Shown here piece by piece: positions 12,301 to 22,840 of a DNA stretch of 64,000 bases (positions within the stretch are counted from its first letter, which is position 1; each line of letters starts with the position of its first letter). Under the pieces are notes generated by a model. The model did not search any database and had not been told where the DNA came from. It saw nothing but the letters and a program-made list of their open reading frames with translations. The DNA is taken from the NCBI GenBank assembly GCA_013400975.1, contig WBMZ01000337.1, positions 92,050 to 156,049 on the forward strand, written 5' to 3'. This DNA is from Atrichornis clamosus (taxonomy: Eukaryota > Chordata > Aves > Passeriformes > Menuridae). Position numbers and translations under genes: made by a program.

Positions 12301-15213
12301 AATATTTGCTTTCTGAGCTTTTCATTCAGTCAGCTTTGAATCTCCTCACTGCACGAAGCATCTCAGTAATATTATCCCATTTTCTGACAACTTTTGTGTT
12401 CATTGCATTGTAGCCAAATCACTCAGAAATGAGAAATGAAGAGTGAACTCTTCCTTTCCGAAGGATCATGAGAGTTTTCATTTCCTGATTGAAAGGCTTC
12501 TGATCTTAAGCAGAGAAAAAGCCCTAGCAAAACCATAGCTTTGCTCATACATCTCATTCATCTCAGTGTGTAAAATCAGATCATTACTAGCTGCAGCAGC
12601 TTAATTGAGCAGCCTTTGAAATACAAAGGCCTCTGACTCAAACGGAGTTAATGGAGGATTTTTTTGTTGTTTTTACTACTGCTCCCATAATGTTTAAAGT
12701 CATTCATGTTTCCACAGAGTGCTTGCTGATGATTACGAACAGCGAAGATTTGGATCCAGTTATACCTGTTCTTCCATCTGTTGTTGCAGAAACCAATTCT
12801 ATCATCATTACTTTCTTGTTAATGACTTGCTTCTTGAACTCATTTAAAATATCTGTTCCCTTATGCTCTTCTTCATCGGCAGTGTCAGTGGAATAGCTGC
12901 TTTTATATTCAAATGTCCTGAGCACAAAGATTGCCAGTTGAATTATGTCTGTCCTGGGTGTTGAGCTGGAGAGAAGAAAACACATTCATTTTCTACTGCT
13001 TGTAATGAACTGTTTCTCGTGTTGTTGAGGCACATCATCTGACAGCAGCTCCTGGTTTGGGAGGATGTTTCTATATTCACTGCATGTCATTAATGAGAAA
13101 CTTACTTATCTGTGGATACCTGGGATGGATCCTGTGCTCAGCCAGTTTTTGCTTCACTTTCATATTCCCAGTGAAAAAATTGATTTGTTCCAACAATATA
13201 GCACCCACCCAGAGACTGTTCAATGGTATCTTTCTCCTTTTTCATGAATTTTGCAAACTGCAGTTGTGGACTGTTCAAGAAGATGCTTCCTCCTCTCCTA
13301 CTGTCTGAAGAATATTTTCATGTTACTTTGGATGTTTTTGTGTGAGCTGCAGTGATGCTTCACATTAACTTACTGCTCAGAGCAGTATTGCATGACATTT
13401 GAAACTCAGAGACTTGTCTTTATCCATCATCAGTAAAACTCAAGACCACATTCTGTCTGAAAATACAATTCTTTCTCTTTTTTTACTTGGTGAGAGGGCT
13501 ACTGTTATATCCCAGTTTACTTTTTGGACATTTTAATTTGCAGTGCATGGGTAGACAGGAGCTATCAATACTTTAACATCTGATGGGGAAACTGGAGAGA
13601 GCTTTGCTGACTGTGTAGCTGAAGCCATTTCTCCTCTCTAGGCTATAACGAGAGGAGCGTTTTATGTGATCTCACCTCTCTATGCTTCCTTCAAAGCAAA
13701 GAAGATAGTTGAAAGAAATATCAGTGTGTGACAGATTATATTAATGTGGATAAGGCTTGTAACCAGTTTATACATGGGGTGATACTGTAGCTGCAGTTGG
13801 GTGGAAGTGGTGGTAATGGTGAAGTTTTATGGACATCTTGTAAAACATTTTGAAATAATAAAATAAAAAAGCTATTAATGACTCATTCTTTAGTACTGTC
13901 ATTGTAAACAGAGTAATGGCTATTACATGGGTGTTTTTGTGTTTGCATTTGAAAGCAGATTTTCAATAACAAAACTGGAATAAGTCCAAGTCAGATCACA
14001 CGTACAGTTAAAAAGCTACATAGTAAAAGACAGAGATAAGACATTTCATTACTGATGTGCAATAGAAAGTCCTAAGAAAAATGAAAAAATAATTTGATGT
14101 CTCTTCCGACCTCCTTAATCCCCTTGTGGAGATTGTGTTTGTTTGACCTGATCTAACTTGGTTTAGCTCACTTTGTTGTTCCTGGAATATATTACTTCAA
14201 ATTCTAATGCCAGTATATTCACTTTATTGATACAACCTGCACCACAGTGACAAGAATACCCAGCTCTTGCATTCAGTAAGTCATTTTGCTGTTTCTTATC
14301 CTTCCAGGTAGACATATGGTTTTCTGCTGTATTATTGTTCACTTGGACTTCACAAATAGTATGAGAAAAGCAATAAAAAAGAGTGCATTGAAATTTCAGT
14401 AGTAACCCAATAAACACCGAATATGTAATGACTTTTTCCTTGTGTACAGTAGTGGTAGTGTTTCAAAGAATCAACAGGAAACACAAAAGAAAACTCTGGG
14501 TAATCTCAGCTAGTCCTTGTCTTGTCTGCCTGAAGTCATTCACTGTCTCAAAGGTACACCACTGGACATTCACCCTTGCTAATGCATAGGGTGCCCCTGA
14601 CCTTTCCCCTGGATTAGCTGCTGAGTCAGCAAAAGGTGGTTGACAGGCTGCTCCAGAAATGAAGAATTGTGGATGAGAGGTAAATCTGAACCTCTGGCAT
14701 AGTCCTGATTCTGCTCTGGCACGTTACGTTGGATGCAAGGATCTGGTGGGTCTGTACAGAGAGGTCCAGTTGGGTGCAAGGTGCTCCAGCCTAGCTCTGA
14801 ACTATCTAGGTCAAGGCATCTAGTGGGGAAAAAAACCCCAACTGGTTGGAATGGGGTTTGGCCTGACAGTTTGCCATTATGATTCTCAAGGAGTTAATTG
14901 CTTCAAGTTACTGGATGAAAACCTTCAGATTTTGGACCAGTTAAGCATACTGAATTGAATCAAATGAGCAACAAGCATGGAGAGGTATAGGCATCCATAA
15001 GCTTGTAGAAATACCCCATTATCATCTTTGTTATTTTTCCAAGGAGAAGATTCATATATGCAATAATTCTGCACTTTTGGACTTCAAAATTAAGCTATGG
15101 AGAGAAAATGATTGTGCAGAGAAAAATCAAGGGTCACCTCTGGGTTTATATTACTTTTGATTATGAAATGGCACAGCAGTCTACTGCATCTTGGAAATCA
15201 CCAAAACCAGAAG

Positions 15214-15256
15214 AAGTTTTTGAAAGCTTTTTTTTTTTTTTTAAAGTTTTTGAAAG
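15214..15256 (-). repeat. Oligo(A/T) tract flanked by perfect 13-bp direct repeats
   Basis: AAGTTTTTGAAAG occurs at 15214-15226 and again at 15244-15256. Between them lie only C, fifteen T and A. Read on the minus strand this is a target-site-duplication-like repeat, an oligo(A) run, and the second copy. It resembles the footprint of a poly(A)-primed retro-insertion with no body, though slippage or a local duplication could also produce it. Confidence 0.8.
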
Positions 15257-15974
15257 ATGAAGATGTTTTAGAAAACTTGCCTTATACAGTTTCCCTATTC
15301 TAGTATACTTAGTTTGAAAGACTTCACTCATGCTATCAACCATCTTCATAATGCTAATGACTATTAAAAAGACCAAGCAGTTGCATTTATTATATTTGGT
15401 CAGGTTGTAAATATATACACCCAAGGAGGATGACAGGCAATTTAGTAAATTAATGGTGATTGGGTTCATTTTGTGGTGCTTACTTTTTTGAGTTCATCAT
15501 AATGCCATACAGCATTATGTGTAATTCCCTGTGGAAGGTACCAGTCTCTTAGTACTCGATTTGTTTACCCGTTCTTAGTTGTAGACATTTAGTGAAAATA
15601 ATAATAATAAAAAACCCAGCAATATCCTTCACCACCCCAGTGAACATAAAAATTAATAATCTCAGACCCTGTATTCAACCTGACACTGTGAGCAGTGCAA
15701 ATATGGTACAAAGTCTATCTTTACATTTATTTGCAAATGTGTACAGATATGCTTCATATAAATTAATCCTCTATTTCATTATAAGGGAGGAATTAGGTCT
15801 GTGGTCAAAAGGGTGGGGTACAGTTAATCTGATTTAGCACAGCATGGGAAAAATTAATTGAAAGTCAGAACTGCGTAGTGTTTATTATAAAGTAATTTCA
15901 CACCAGCTCAGGATTAGCATGGTAACAGGTGACAATAGGTCATTACTATGTTAATTGAAAGACAGCATGCTTTT

Positions 15975-16010
15975 GAAAAAAAAAAAAGAAAAAAAAAAGA
16001 AAAGGATAGA
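15975..16010 (+). repeat. A-rich low-complexity run
   Basis: Two long A runs separated by single G residues. No transposon body is recognisable next to it. Confidence 0.75.
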
Positions 16011-16040
16011 GATGAAATGAAAAGAAAAAAGTATTAAAAT

Positions 16041-16760
16041 GTAGTATTTTATCTAGGATTGGGCTGTAGTTCTATGGGACCTGTTCGAGGGAGAAGATAA
16101 CTTCTGAAAAGAATTCGTTGGCTTTTGGTGATAACCTTGCATTGTTCACTGTGCCATGAAGCATGGCAGATGCTTGTGCATATCTCCTGCATGAATTAAG
16201 GTGGCTGCCTCTCTTTCCACAAGAACAGGCTGCATCTCCAAAGCAGTGACCTGACATTTTCAGCTTGCTGACACTGCTCACTGGCCCAGGCATGTGGAGG
16301 CAAAGGTGGGCATGAGGGAAGCGGAGCCCATTTACCTGGCTTGCCCAAAGGAAGTGTGGACCCAAACAAAGTCACTGGGAGCTGTGAGATTTTGCAGCAG
16401 TGTTTAACAGAAGAAAAAACTCTGGGTTTGTTCCTTGATGAGAGGATTAATAAAATAAAAAGACTTTCAAACCACCAATGGAAAATTGCCTGTCACTTCG
16501 ATAGCACGCTGAAGCATGAAGCCGGGGCAAGCTCATCCTTCCACTTGAGCTGCAATGCCATTATCCCAGCTCTGAATGGGGATGGTGCCGCAGTGCTCGG
16601 CTGCTCTCCTATTGTGCAGCTTGACAGACACCGATGGGTAGGCATTTCCCATTATACTGCAACCTGAGTAAGCAGTCCTGAGCCGCCAGCTTCAGCCCGT
16701 CAAAAGAAATCAGGAAACTATTTTTCCTCTTTTATTTGCATAATAGCAAAAGGTGTTAAA
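16041..16760. other. Candidate conserved non-coding block
   Basis: About 700 bp with balanced composition, CpG dinucleotides retained in an otherwise CpG-poor region, and no match to CR1 or LTR phrases. Two opposed open frames of about 100 codons cover it, but neither has a recognisable domain or splice context. Conservation cannot be tested here; the call rests on composition and lack of repeat signal. Confidence 0.3.
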
Positions 16761-19700
16761 TCAATTTTGGGGGCAGAAGATCATTCTGCAGGTTCTCCAG
16801 TTGACAGAATACAAAGGGCACAATGTGCACTTGTGTGGAGGTGAGCAAGACAGAAAAGAACTCTGTATTAACTGCAGTCATTACAAAAGGACCTTTGCTA
16901 ATGGCAAGTTATAATTTAAACAAGGAACCTTTCTGAAACCAAAACAATACACCTATGTAATGAAGCTAGCTCTTTTTCAAAGTAAATGGAAATTCAGAGG
17001 CGCAGCTGGGACCTGAAAATGGGAAATCCTGATTTTATTTTGTGGAAGAAGAATTTAACCTCTTCAGATACCCTCATGCAGCCTGACAGATGAGCTGATG
17101 AGTAATGTGACCTTTCTGCTCACCCTGCTCCAGAAAAGTTTGCCATTCAGTCTGACACAATCTGTTGTAATATGTTAATTTGGATGCAGTTCTGCCACAA
17201 ATACTAAGGGTGATCCCTGAGACCTTTATATCCCAGAATACAATCCTTCCAGACTTCACTTTCACCTCAAAACATCCTGATTAAGGTGCCTACTTATCTA
17301 ATAAAGGTCAAAAGAAAGGAAAGTGTAAATGTTCTTTGATTACTTACTGCAAAGGAAAGAGCTCAGACAGAAGATGGTGCCCTTGCATTCAGTGCATGCT
17401 ACAGTGTGATGTGGTCTGCTGAGTTCAAGAGGAAATGAGTAATGCAGCTCCTGGTCAGATCACACACCATCATCTGCAAATCTAAACTATTGCAGAGCTA
17501 GGGTAATAACACAATGCAAGTACCCCTGCAGGTAGACTGGGTACTTGTATCCTCCTCACCAGCCATACAAAAAAGCAATATAATAGAAATATTTGCACAA
17601 CCCCAGTAGAAAAATCTCTTGGGATAGTTAGGGCAAAACACGGCCTCAGGTCTGACTATGTCCAGGAGAAATGATTTTCCTGCTGTTAGGACAGATTATT
17701 AAAGTGGAAGAGTAAGTGATCAAGTTCACCTCTACAATTACAACATTTCAAAAAGTCTGTTAGGACTGGTGGTTTCTTTTGTGACCATGGTCTAGTTATT
17801 GCTCAATAGAAGCATCCAATTATTATTATTTTTAATGGTTTGTCATGTCTTTGCATCTCAGTTGCAGTAAGTCAAAATCCTGACTCAGGCATTTGCAATA
17901 GGCACCTCTGCTCTGAAGCTATTCCTCCTCTGCAGCCAAGATGAATCATAAGCAACAGTGCTGCTGCCTGCTCACCCCACTGCCCCAGCTCAGCACCCCG
18001 AGGCCAAGCTGCTGAGCCACCCACTGCAAGGGTCTTCCCCTGGGGACTGCCAAAAAGGATAACCGGCACGTCCCCTCCCCTCGGGCTTGCTGTGGTGACG
18101 GCAGCTTTCTGGCAGCACGCAGGCAACACGAAATTGCTACAGGCAAGAGTAGAGCCGAGGGACTTTGAGATGACAATGACACCGCTGCTGCTGTTGCTTT
18201 AAAGTGCTCTTTGTGATTCCCTTTCTGACATATCCTCCTTTTTGCTCTCCATTTAGTTAAAACTAAGCAAAAAAGAACTAAGAAGAAAACACCCAAACTC
18301 TCAAGCAAGGAAGACAGAGTGGCAAGAAGAGCATTTTTATAAATGTGTTGGCAAAACTGATGGAACAAAATAGGAAAAACCTGTGTATGAAGCTGGAGCA
18401 AATGTAATCTCAAAATGTTCCCCCAAGTAATTTTTCCCTATTCATTTGTTCTTGGCTCTCTCTGTTGTTTACTCTGCTATTCTGTGATCTTTAGCAATAA
18501 CAGTCCAATTTAAACTCTGTGCAGAAAGGACTCTGTCTTCTCACCTTTCTGTACAGCTCAAGGATAGCTTACACAGCCGTGTTATAGCTTTGCCCTTTCT
18601 AGATGAGGAATATGTTGATTTGGTTTCAGCTCATTAACTCTCTAAGGAATCTCTTCCAGCTTAGCTGTCTGCAAGGCTGGAATTGCCCATACTTCAGGAG
18701 GAGGGCTTTTTTCCCCTCTTTGAATTTCTGAATGGGTGTCCCAAAAGGCACAGACACTGCAAGGAAGACCAAGAAGCTTCAGGATGTACTTCATTGGAAA
18801 TAAGCATTCTCTCTTGGGATGATGAAATTTTGTGTGTTGCGTTTGGTGCTCTGGGATTCATAAAGGTTATCAGTCAGGCATTTATAATAAAAGTTCTTCC
18901 TGCTTTCCTTGGCATGCATGGGGAAGATGGGAGTGTTATCATTCTGACATTTCTGTCAGAAGTGGTATTTGAACCACTGGATGATTCTGACAAATGCCAC
19001 CGCTGTCATCTGCTGCTCAGTTTTAATTATATCTGACTGTGTCTTTCCATGGCAGCAAGCAGAAAACTTAATTAGTTGGTTTAAAGGCTGATCTTCAGAG
19101 TTTGAAGAATCCAAACAGCTTTGCAGCATGTATGCATGGAGACTGCCATTTGCAATCACTTGATGATGCAAGTCAGAAGAATTAATGGTCCCACTCACAG
19201 GAAGGAAAAACAGAGAAAGACAAGAATATGCGTCAACAAACCCCACCATTTTTGTACATGACATGTCAGTCAGGCAACCTCATGTCTAAGAAACTGCTGC
19301 GCCAGCTCACAGGTGAGTCTCAGACAAATGGTAGCAGAATGCAGGCAAAAGATTGTGTGCTCATGGGAACATACAGCAAATGAACATCTGTTACCTTAAA
19401 CAGAATGTATACGTTTATTCTGCAGCGGACTGCAAGCACTGCACTATTTGGGAAGACTGAAAGGCTGGCATTTTCTCATACACCAGTGCACTGTTCAAAC
19501 AAGCTGCTTGAAAGAAGATTGCATTAACAATTTATATTACCTCTGTGTTTGCTTTCACAGTGTTAATATGATTGTATTTCTCCACTATATCCTGGAAAAA
19601 CAAGCATTAGTAAGATGCAATGTCAAACTGCTAATATGATGCAATTAGAAGTTAACATTACATTCACATACTCGTTGCAGGTTGCCTGTGGGGAAAAAAA

Positions 19701-20026
19701 ACCACAACTGAAAATACATTGTTTTGTTCCAGAAATCCCAGGGCTGTGGGTTTGGGCACCCTCATGCAGATGTGGACGGATGGGCTTTGCTTGTTTGTGA
19801 GATGACATGCTCTGGAAAGGTGCTGCTGGTGTCCTTTAGGATGTTGCCAAATTTCATCATTTGCAAGAAATGGGCTGGATTTTACACATTAAATGTGCCA
19901 AGAGCTCTGTATGAGCTGCAGTCAGGAGGCAAAGCACTTGATGACTTATGTAGCCCACAGCACTGAGCAGTTCTCATTGTCCTTCCCTGCATTCGAAAGC
20001 TTTGTTCTTGTGATTTAGTTGACCAC
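16761..20026. other. Intergenic DNA, no gene found
   Basis: Includes a GC-richer patch at about 17930-18180 and a 117-codon plus-strand open frame at 18683-19036 with no recognisable motif, splice context or promoter. Nothing else supported. Confidence 0.55.
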
Positions 20027-20880
20027 AGAATCACAGAATCGCTGAGGCTGGAAGGCACCTCTGGAGATCTCCTCATCCAACAACCTTTTCAAAGCAGGAT
20101 CAGTTAGAGCAGGTTGCTCAGGGATGTATATGTTCAATCAGGTTTTGAATATCTGCAAGGCTGGAGACTCTCCAACCTCTCTGGACAATCCGTGACAGTG
20201 TTTGACTTGTTTGCACATCAAAAAAAAGCTCTTTTTCTATTCAATCAGATTTTTCTGTATTTCAGTTTTTGGTCACTGACTGTTATTCTTTTGCTGAGCC
20301 CCACTGATAGCAGTCTGACTCCACTGTCTTTCTTCCCTCATGAAGTATTTATCCACATTGATTAGATCCCCCTGAGACTTCTCTTCCTGGGCTGAATTGA
20401 CAAAGCTGTCTTCTCTTATGACACATACTCCAGTTCCTTAATCATGTGTGTGGCTCTTCACTAGACCCAGTCTAGCCTGTCCATGTATGTCTCGTGTGTG
20501 GGAACCCAGGACTGGATACAGAACTCTCCACTGATGTGGTCAGGGCACATTTCTGGCTCATGTTTGACTTAGTGTCCACCACAAACCCCAGGTGCTTTTC
20601 AGCAAAGCTGTTATCCCGACAGCTAGCCTCCAGCATACACTGGTGTGCAGGTTTATTCCTTCCTGGGCTCCGGGCTTGGCATTTCCCTTTGTTGACCTTC
20701 AGGAGGTGCCTGTTGGTGCATATCTCCAGCCTGTCCAGGTCCCTCTGGATGGCAGCACAAGCAGCTGGTGTGTCAGCAACTCTTCCCAGTTTTGTGTAAT
20801 TTCAAACTTGCTGAGGGTGCACTCTGCCACATTGGCCAGGTCATGAATGAAGAGGTTAAATGAGGGTGGGGGGAACTGAC
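20027..20880 (-). mobile_element. CR1 LINE copy, 3' part (about 0.85 kb)
   Basis: The plus strand starts with the reversed CR1 end CACAGAATCACAGAATCGCT, then GGCTGGAAGGCACCTCTGG, GAGCAGGTTGCTCAGGG, GGTTTTGAATATCTGCAAGG and GGAGACTCTCCAACCTCTCT. Further in are GGACTGGATACAGAACTCTC, CTGTCCAGGTCCCTCTGGAT and TCATGAATGAAGAGGTTAAA, all phrases of the reversed CR1 body. The element therefore reads on the minus strand, with its 3' end and CR1 octamer-like tail at 20027. It is 5'-truncated, as is usual for CR1. Confidence 0.93.
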
Positions 20881-22184
20881 TAAGAAAATTTTATGGCTTC
20901 TATCACTCTATTCTTGGGAGTCACAAATCTAGTTGAGCTCTCCCTGCCTGGATGCTGACTATGCTGCTCTGCTGAATGCCAATCCACTGGACCAATACAG
21001 GTAGGTGTACAACTGGTGACAAAAAATGTGCAGATTCACTGGTCTTCTGCAAGCAGAGGGGACCTTTCGTCCATCTCCCTTCTGCACTATCAGTGGGCTA
21101 ATGAAAATATCCTCCTGCTGTGAGGGAAGCCTCTTCTCTCGCTTTTCATGGATTATTGTGTCCTTGGTGACTCACCCATCAAGGTGAGTATAAATAATCA
21201 CAATAACATACCTCCCTGTGACATTTTACAGGAGTTTAGGTAAAGAAGCTCATTTTGCCTTGAATAGTACTTTTGCCAATGGCCGTAAAGCAGTGTATTT
21301 ATAGGAGATATATTTTGTTTATTTTTGACATTTTATATCAACATTTTCTAGGATGTATACAAAAAGCAAGCTCACTTTTTACTTTCCATTACTGGTTGAA
21401 AAGTAAGTTTACACTACTTTTAGTTTTTTTTCATTGAGTATATCTCATTAATTGTATATCCCATATCTACATTAATTGCATTAATGTAGCAGGCAGCTGT
21501 TTTGTCAGATGCAAGTAGTTTGCACAACCTGAGGGAGTGATGCCCCAAAACTAACTGGTCCCAGAGTTAGGTTTGAACTGAAACAGAGTCATCAATACGT
21601 TGCAGTGTCTGACAAAGCCCACAACATTGACCAGGCACGGAATATCCCATGAGAATTGAGAGTCTCCTCAGTGGAAGAGTCACCAGGACCCAATATGCTC
21701 ACCAGCAGAAAACTGCTGCAGTTACAGTGGGTCCCACTGTGGCACGGTGAGGGGCTGCTGTGGATGTGAGTCTGTGCAGGGGGCTGTGAGCACTGTTGCT
21801 TCTGTACAAATACAAACTCCTGCAAACCAGCATTTTAGTACTATGCTGTGCAGCCCAACTTCATGGAAGAGGATACAAGGAATCACCTTCTTTATGCATA
21901 AGTGCTGAAATTATTGCTTCCACCTTCCAGTTGCGAAACAGTGCACCATGTTTATTCTTCAGTATCACTGTGAGGAAAAGAGACCATCACAGCATCTGCT
22001 ACTCCTTCTCACCCATGTACCTCCTTCTTCCTCCTCATGCCCTGACCTTAGTAGTTCATGAAGGACTTTGTCTCTCTGCATGGCTGCCATACATTAAAAG
22101 CTCTTAGGCCACGTTCATAAGGAGTTTCATGTTTCAACTCTGTTTCACTGCCATGTTCACAGCTGAACATCTCTGTGCTGTGGC
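20881..22184. other. Spacer between two oppositely oriented CR1 copies
   Basis: The first 150 bp may still be diverged CR1 body. The remainder is AT-rich sequence with no recognised gene or element. Confidence 0.5.
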
Positions 22185-22840
22185 ATCCTGCTGAAGGAGA
22201 GGATGAGGCTGGTGAGCAACCCCACAGAAAGGGATCTGGAGGTGCTGTTTGGCAACAGGCTTGACATAAGTCAGCAGTGTGCTCTGGCAATCAGGAAGAC
22301 AAACCCCATCCTGGCGTGCATCAAGCACAGCATCACCAGCTGGTCAAAGGGGTCCCACTGTATTCAGCATTGGTGAAGTGCTGTGTGCAGTTCTGGGATC
22401 CACAGTTCAAGAATAATGTGAAAGTGCTCAAATATGTCCAGAGAACAACAGAACTGGTGAAAGGGCTGGAAGAAATGTGCTATGAGGCATGGCTAAAGAC
22501 TTTGGGTTTGTCTAGTTTGGAGAAAAGAAGGCTGAGGTGTGACCTCATTGCTCTCTACAGCTTCCTGAGTAGAGGAGGTGGAGAGGGGGACATCCCATCT
22601 TCCTGGGATCCAGTTATGGAACATACTGCTGCACCAGGGGAGGTTGCACCAGGGGAGGTTGAGACTGAACATCAGGGATCATTTATTTACTGAGAGGATG
22701 GCCAGACACTAGGCTTCCTAGAGAAGTGCCTCAAGCATTTGAACAATGCCCTTAATAAGATGCTTTAACTTTTGGTCAGCCCTGAATTGGTTGGTCAGCT
22801 GGACTAGATGATTGTTGTAGATCCCTTCCAACAGATATCT
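22185..22840 (+). mobile_element. CR1 LINE copy, 3' part (plus strand)
   Basis: Sense CR1 phrases in order: AAAGGGATCTGGAGGTGCTG, GTCAGCAGTGTGCTCTGGCA, GTGCAGTTCTGGGATCCACA, TCTAGTTTGGAGAAAAGAAG followed by GCTGAGGTGTGACCTCATTG, and the 3' end GGACTAGATGATTGTTGTAG followed by ATCCCTTCCAA. The terminal CR1 octamers are missing. An internal 15-bp duplication lies at 22631-22660. The 138-codon open frame here belongs to the LINE remnant. Confidence 0.93.
22631..22660 (+). repeat. 15-bp perfect tandem duplication inside CR1
   Basis: GCACCAGGGGAGGTT occurs twice head to tail. It corresponds to the CR1 phrase 'cagggaggtt', duplicated after insertion. Confidence 0.85.

Larger units (their letters stand above)
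9301..16040. other. Intergenic DNA, no gene found
   Basis: Contains an 8-bp-stem hairpin at 13631-13657, an oligo(T) run framed by 13-bp direct repeats at 15214-15256, and an A-rich run at 15975-16010. Open frames of up to 150 codons around 11320-12330 occur in overlapping frames on both strands, carry no domain signal and have no recognised splice structure; I regard them as chance. Confidence 0.6.

Noticed and set aside
11321..12325. Several 100-150 codon frames on both strands
   Set aside because: They overlap each other in conflicting frames, carry no recognisable domain, and have no clear exon borders or promoter.
18683..19036. 117-codon plus-strand frame
   Set aside because: No domain, splice context or codon-level evidence; length is within chance for this much sequence.
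22277..22693. 138-codon plus-strand open frame
   Set aside because: It lies wholly inside the CR1 copy at 22185-22840.
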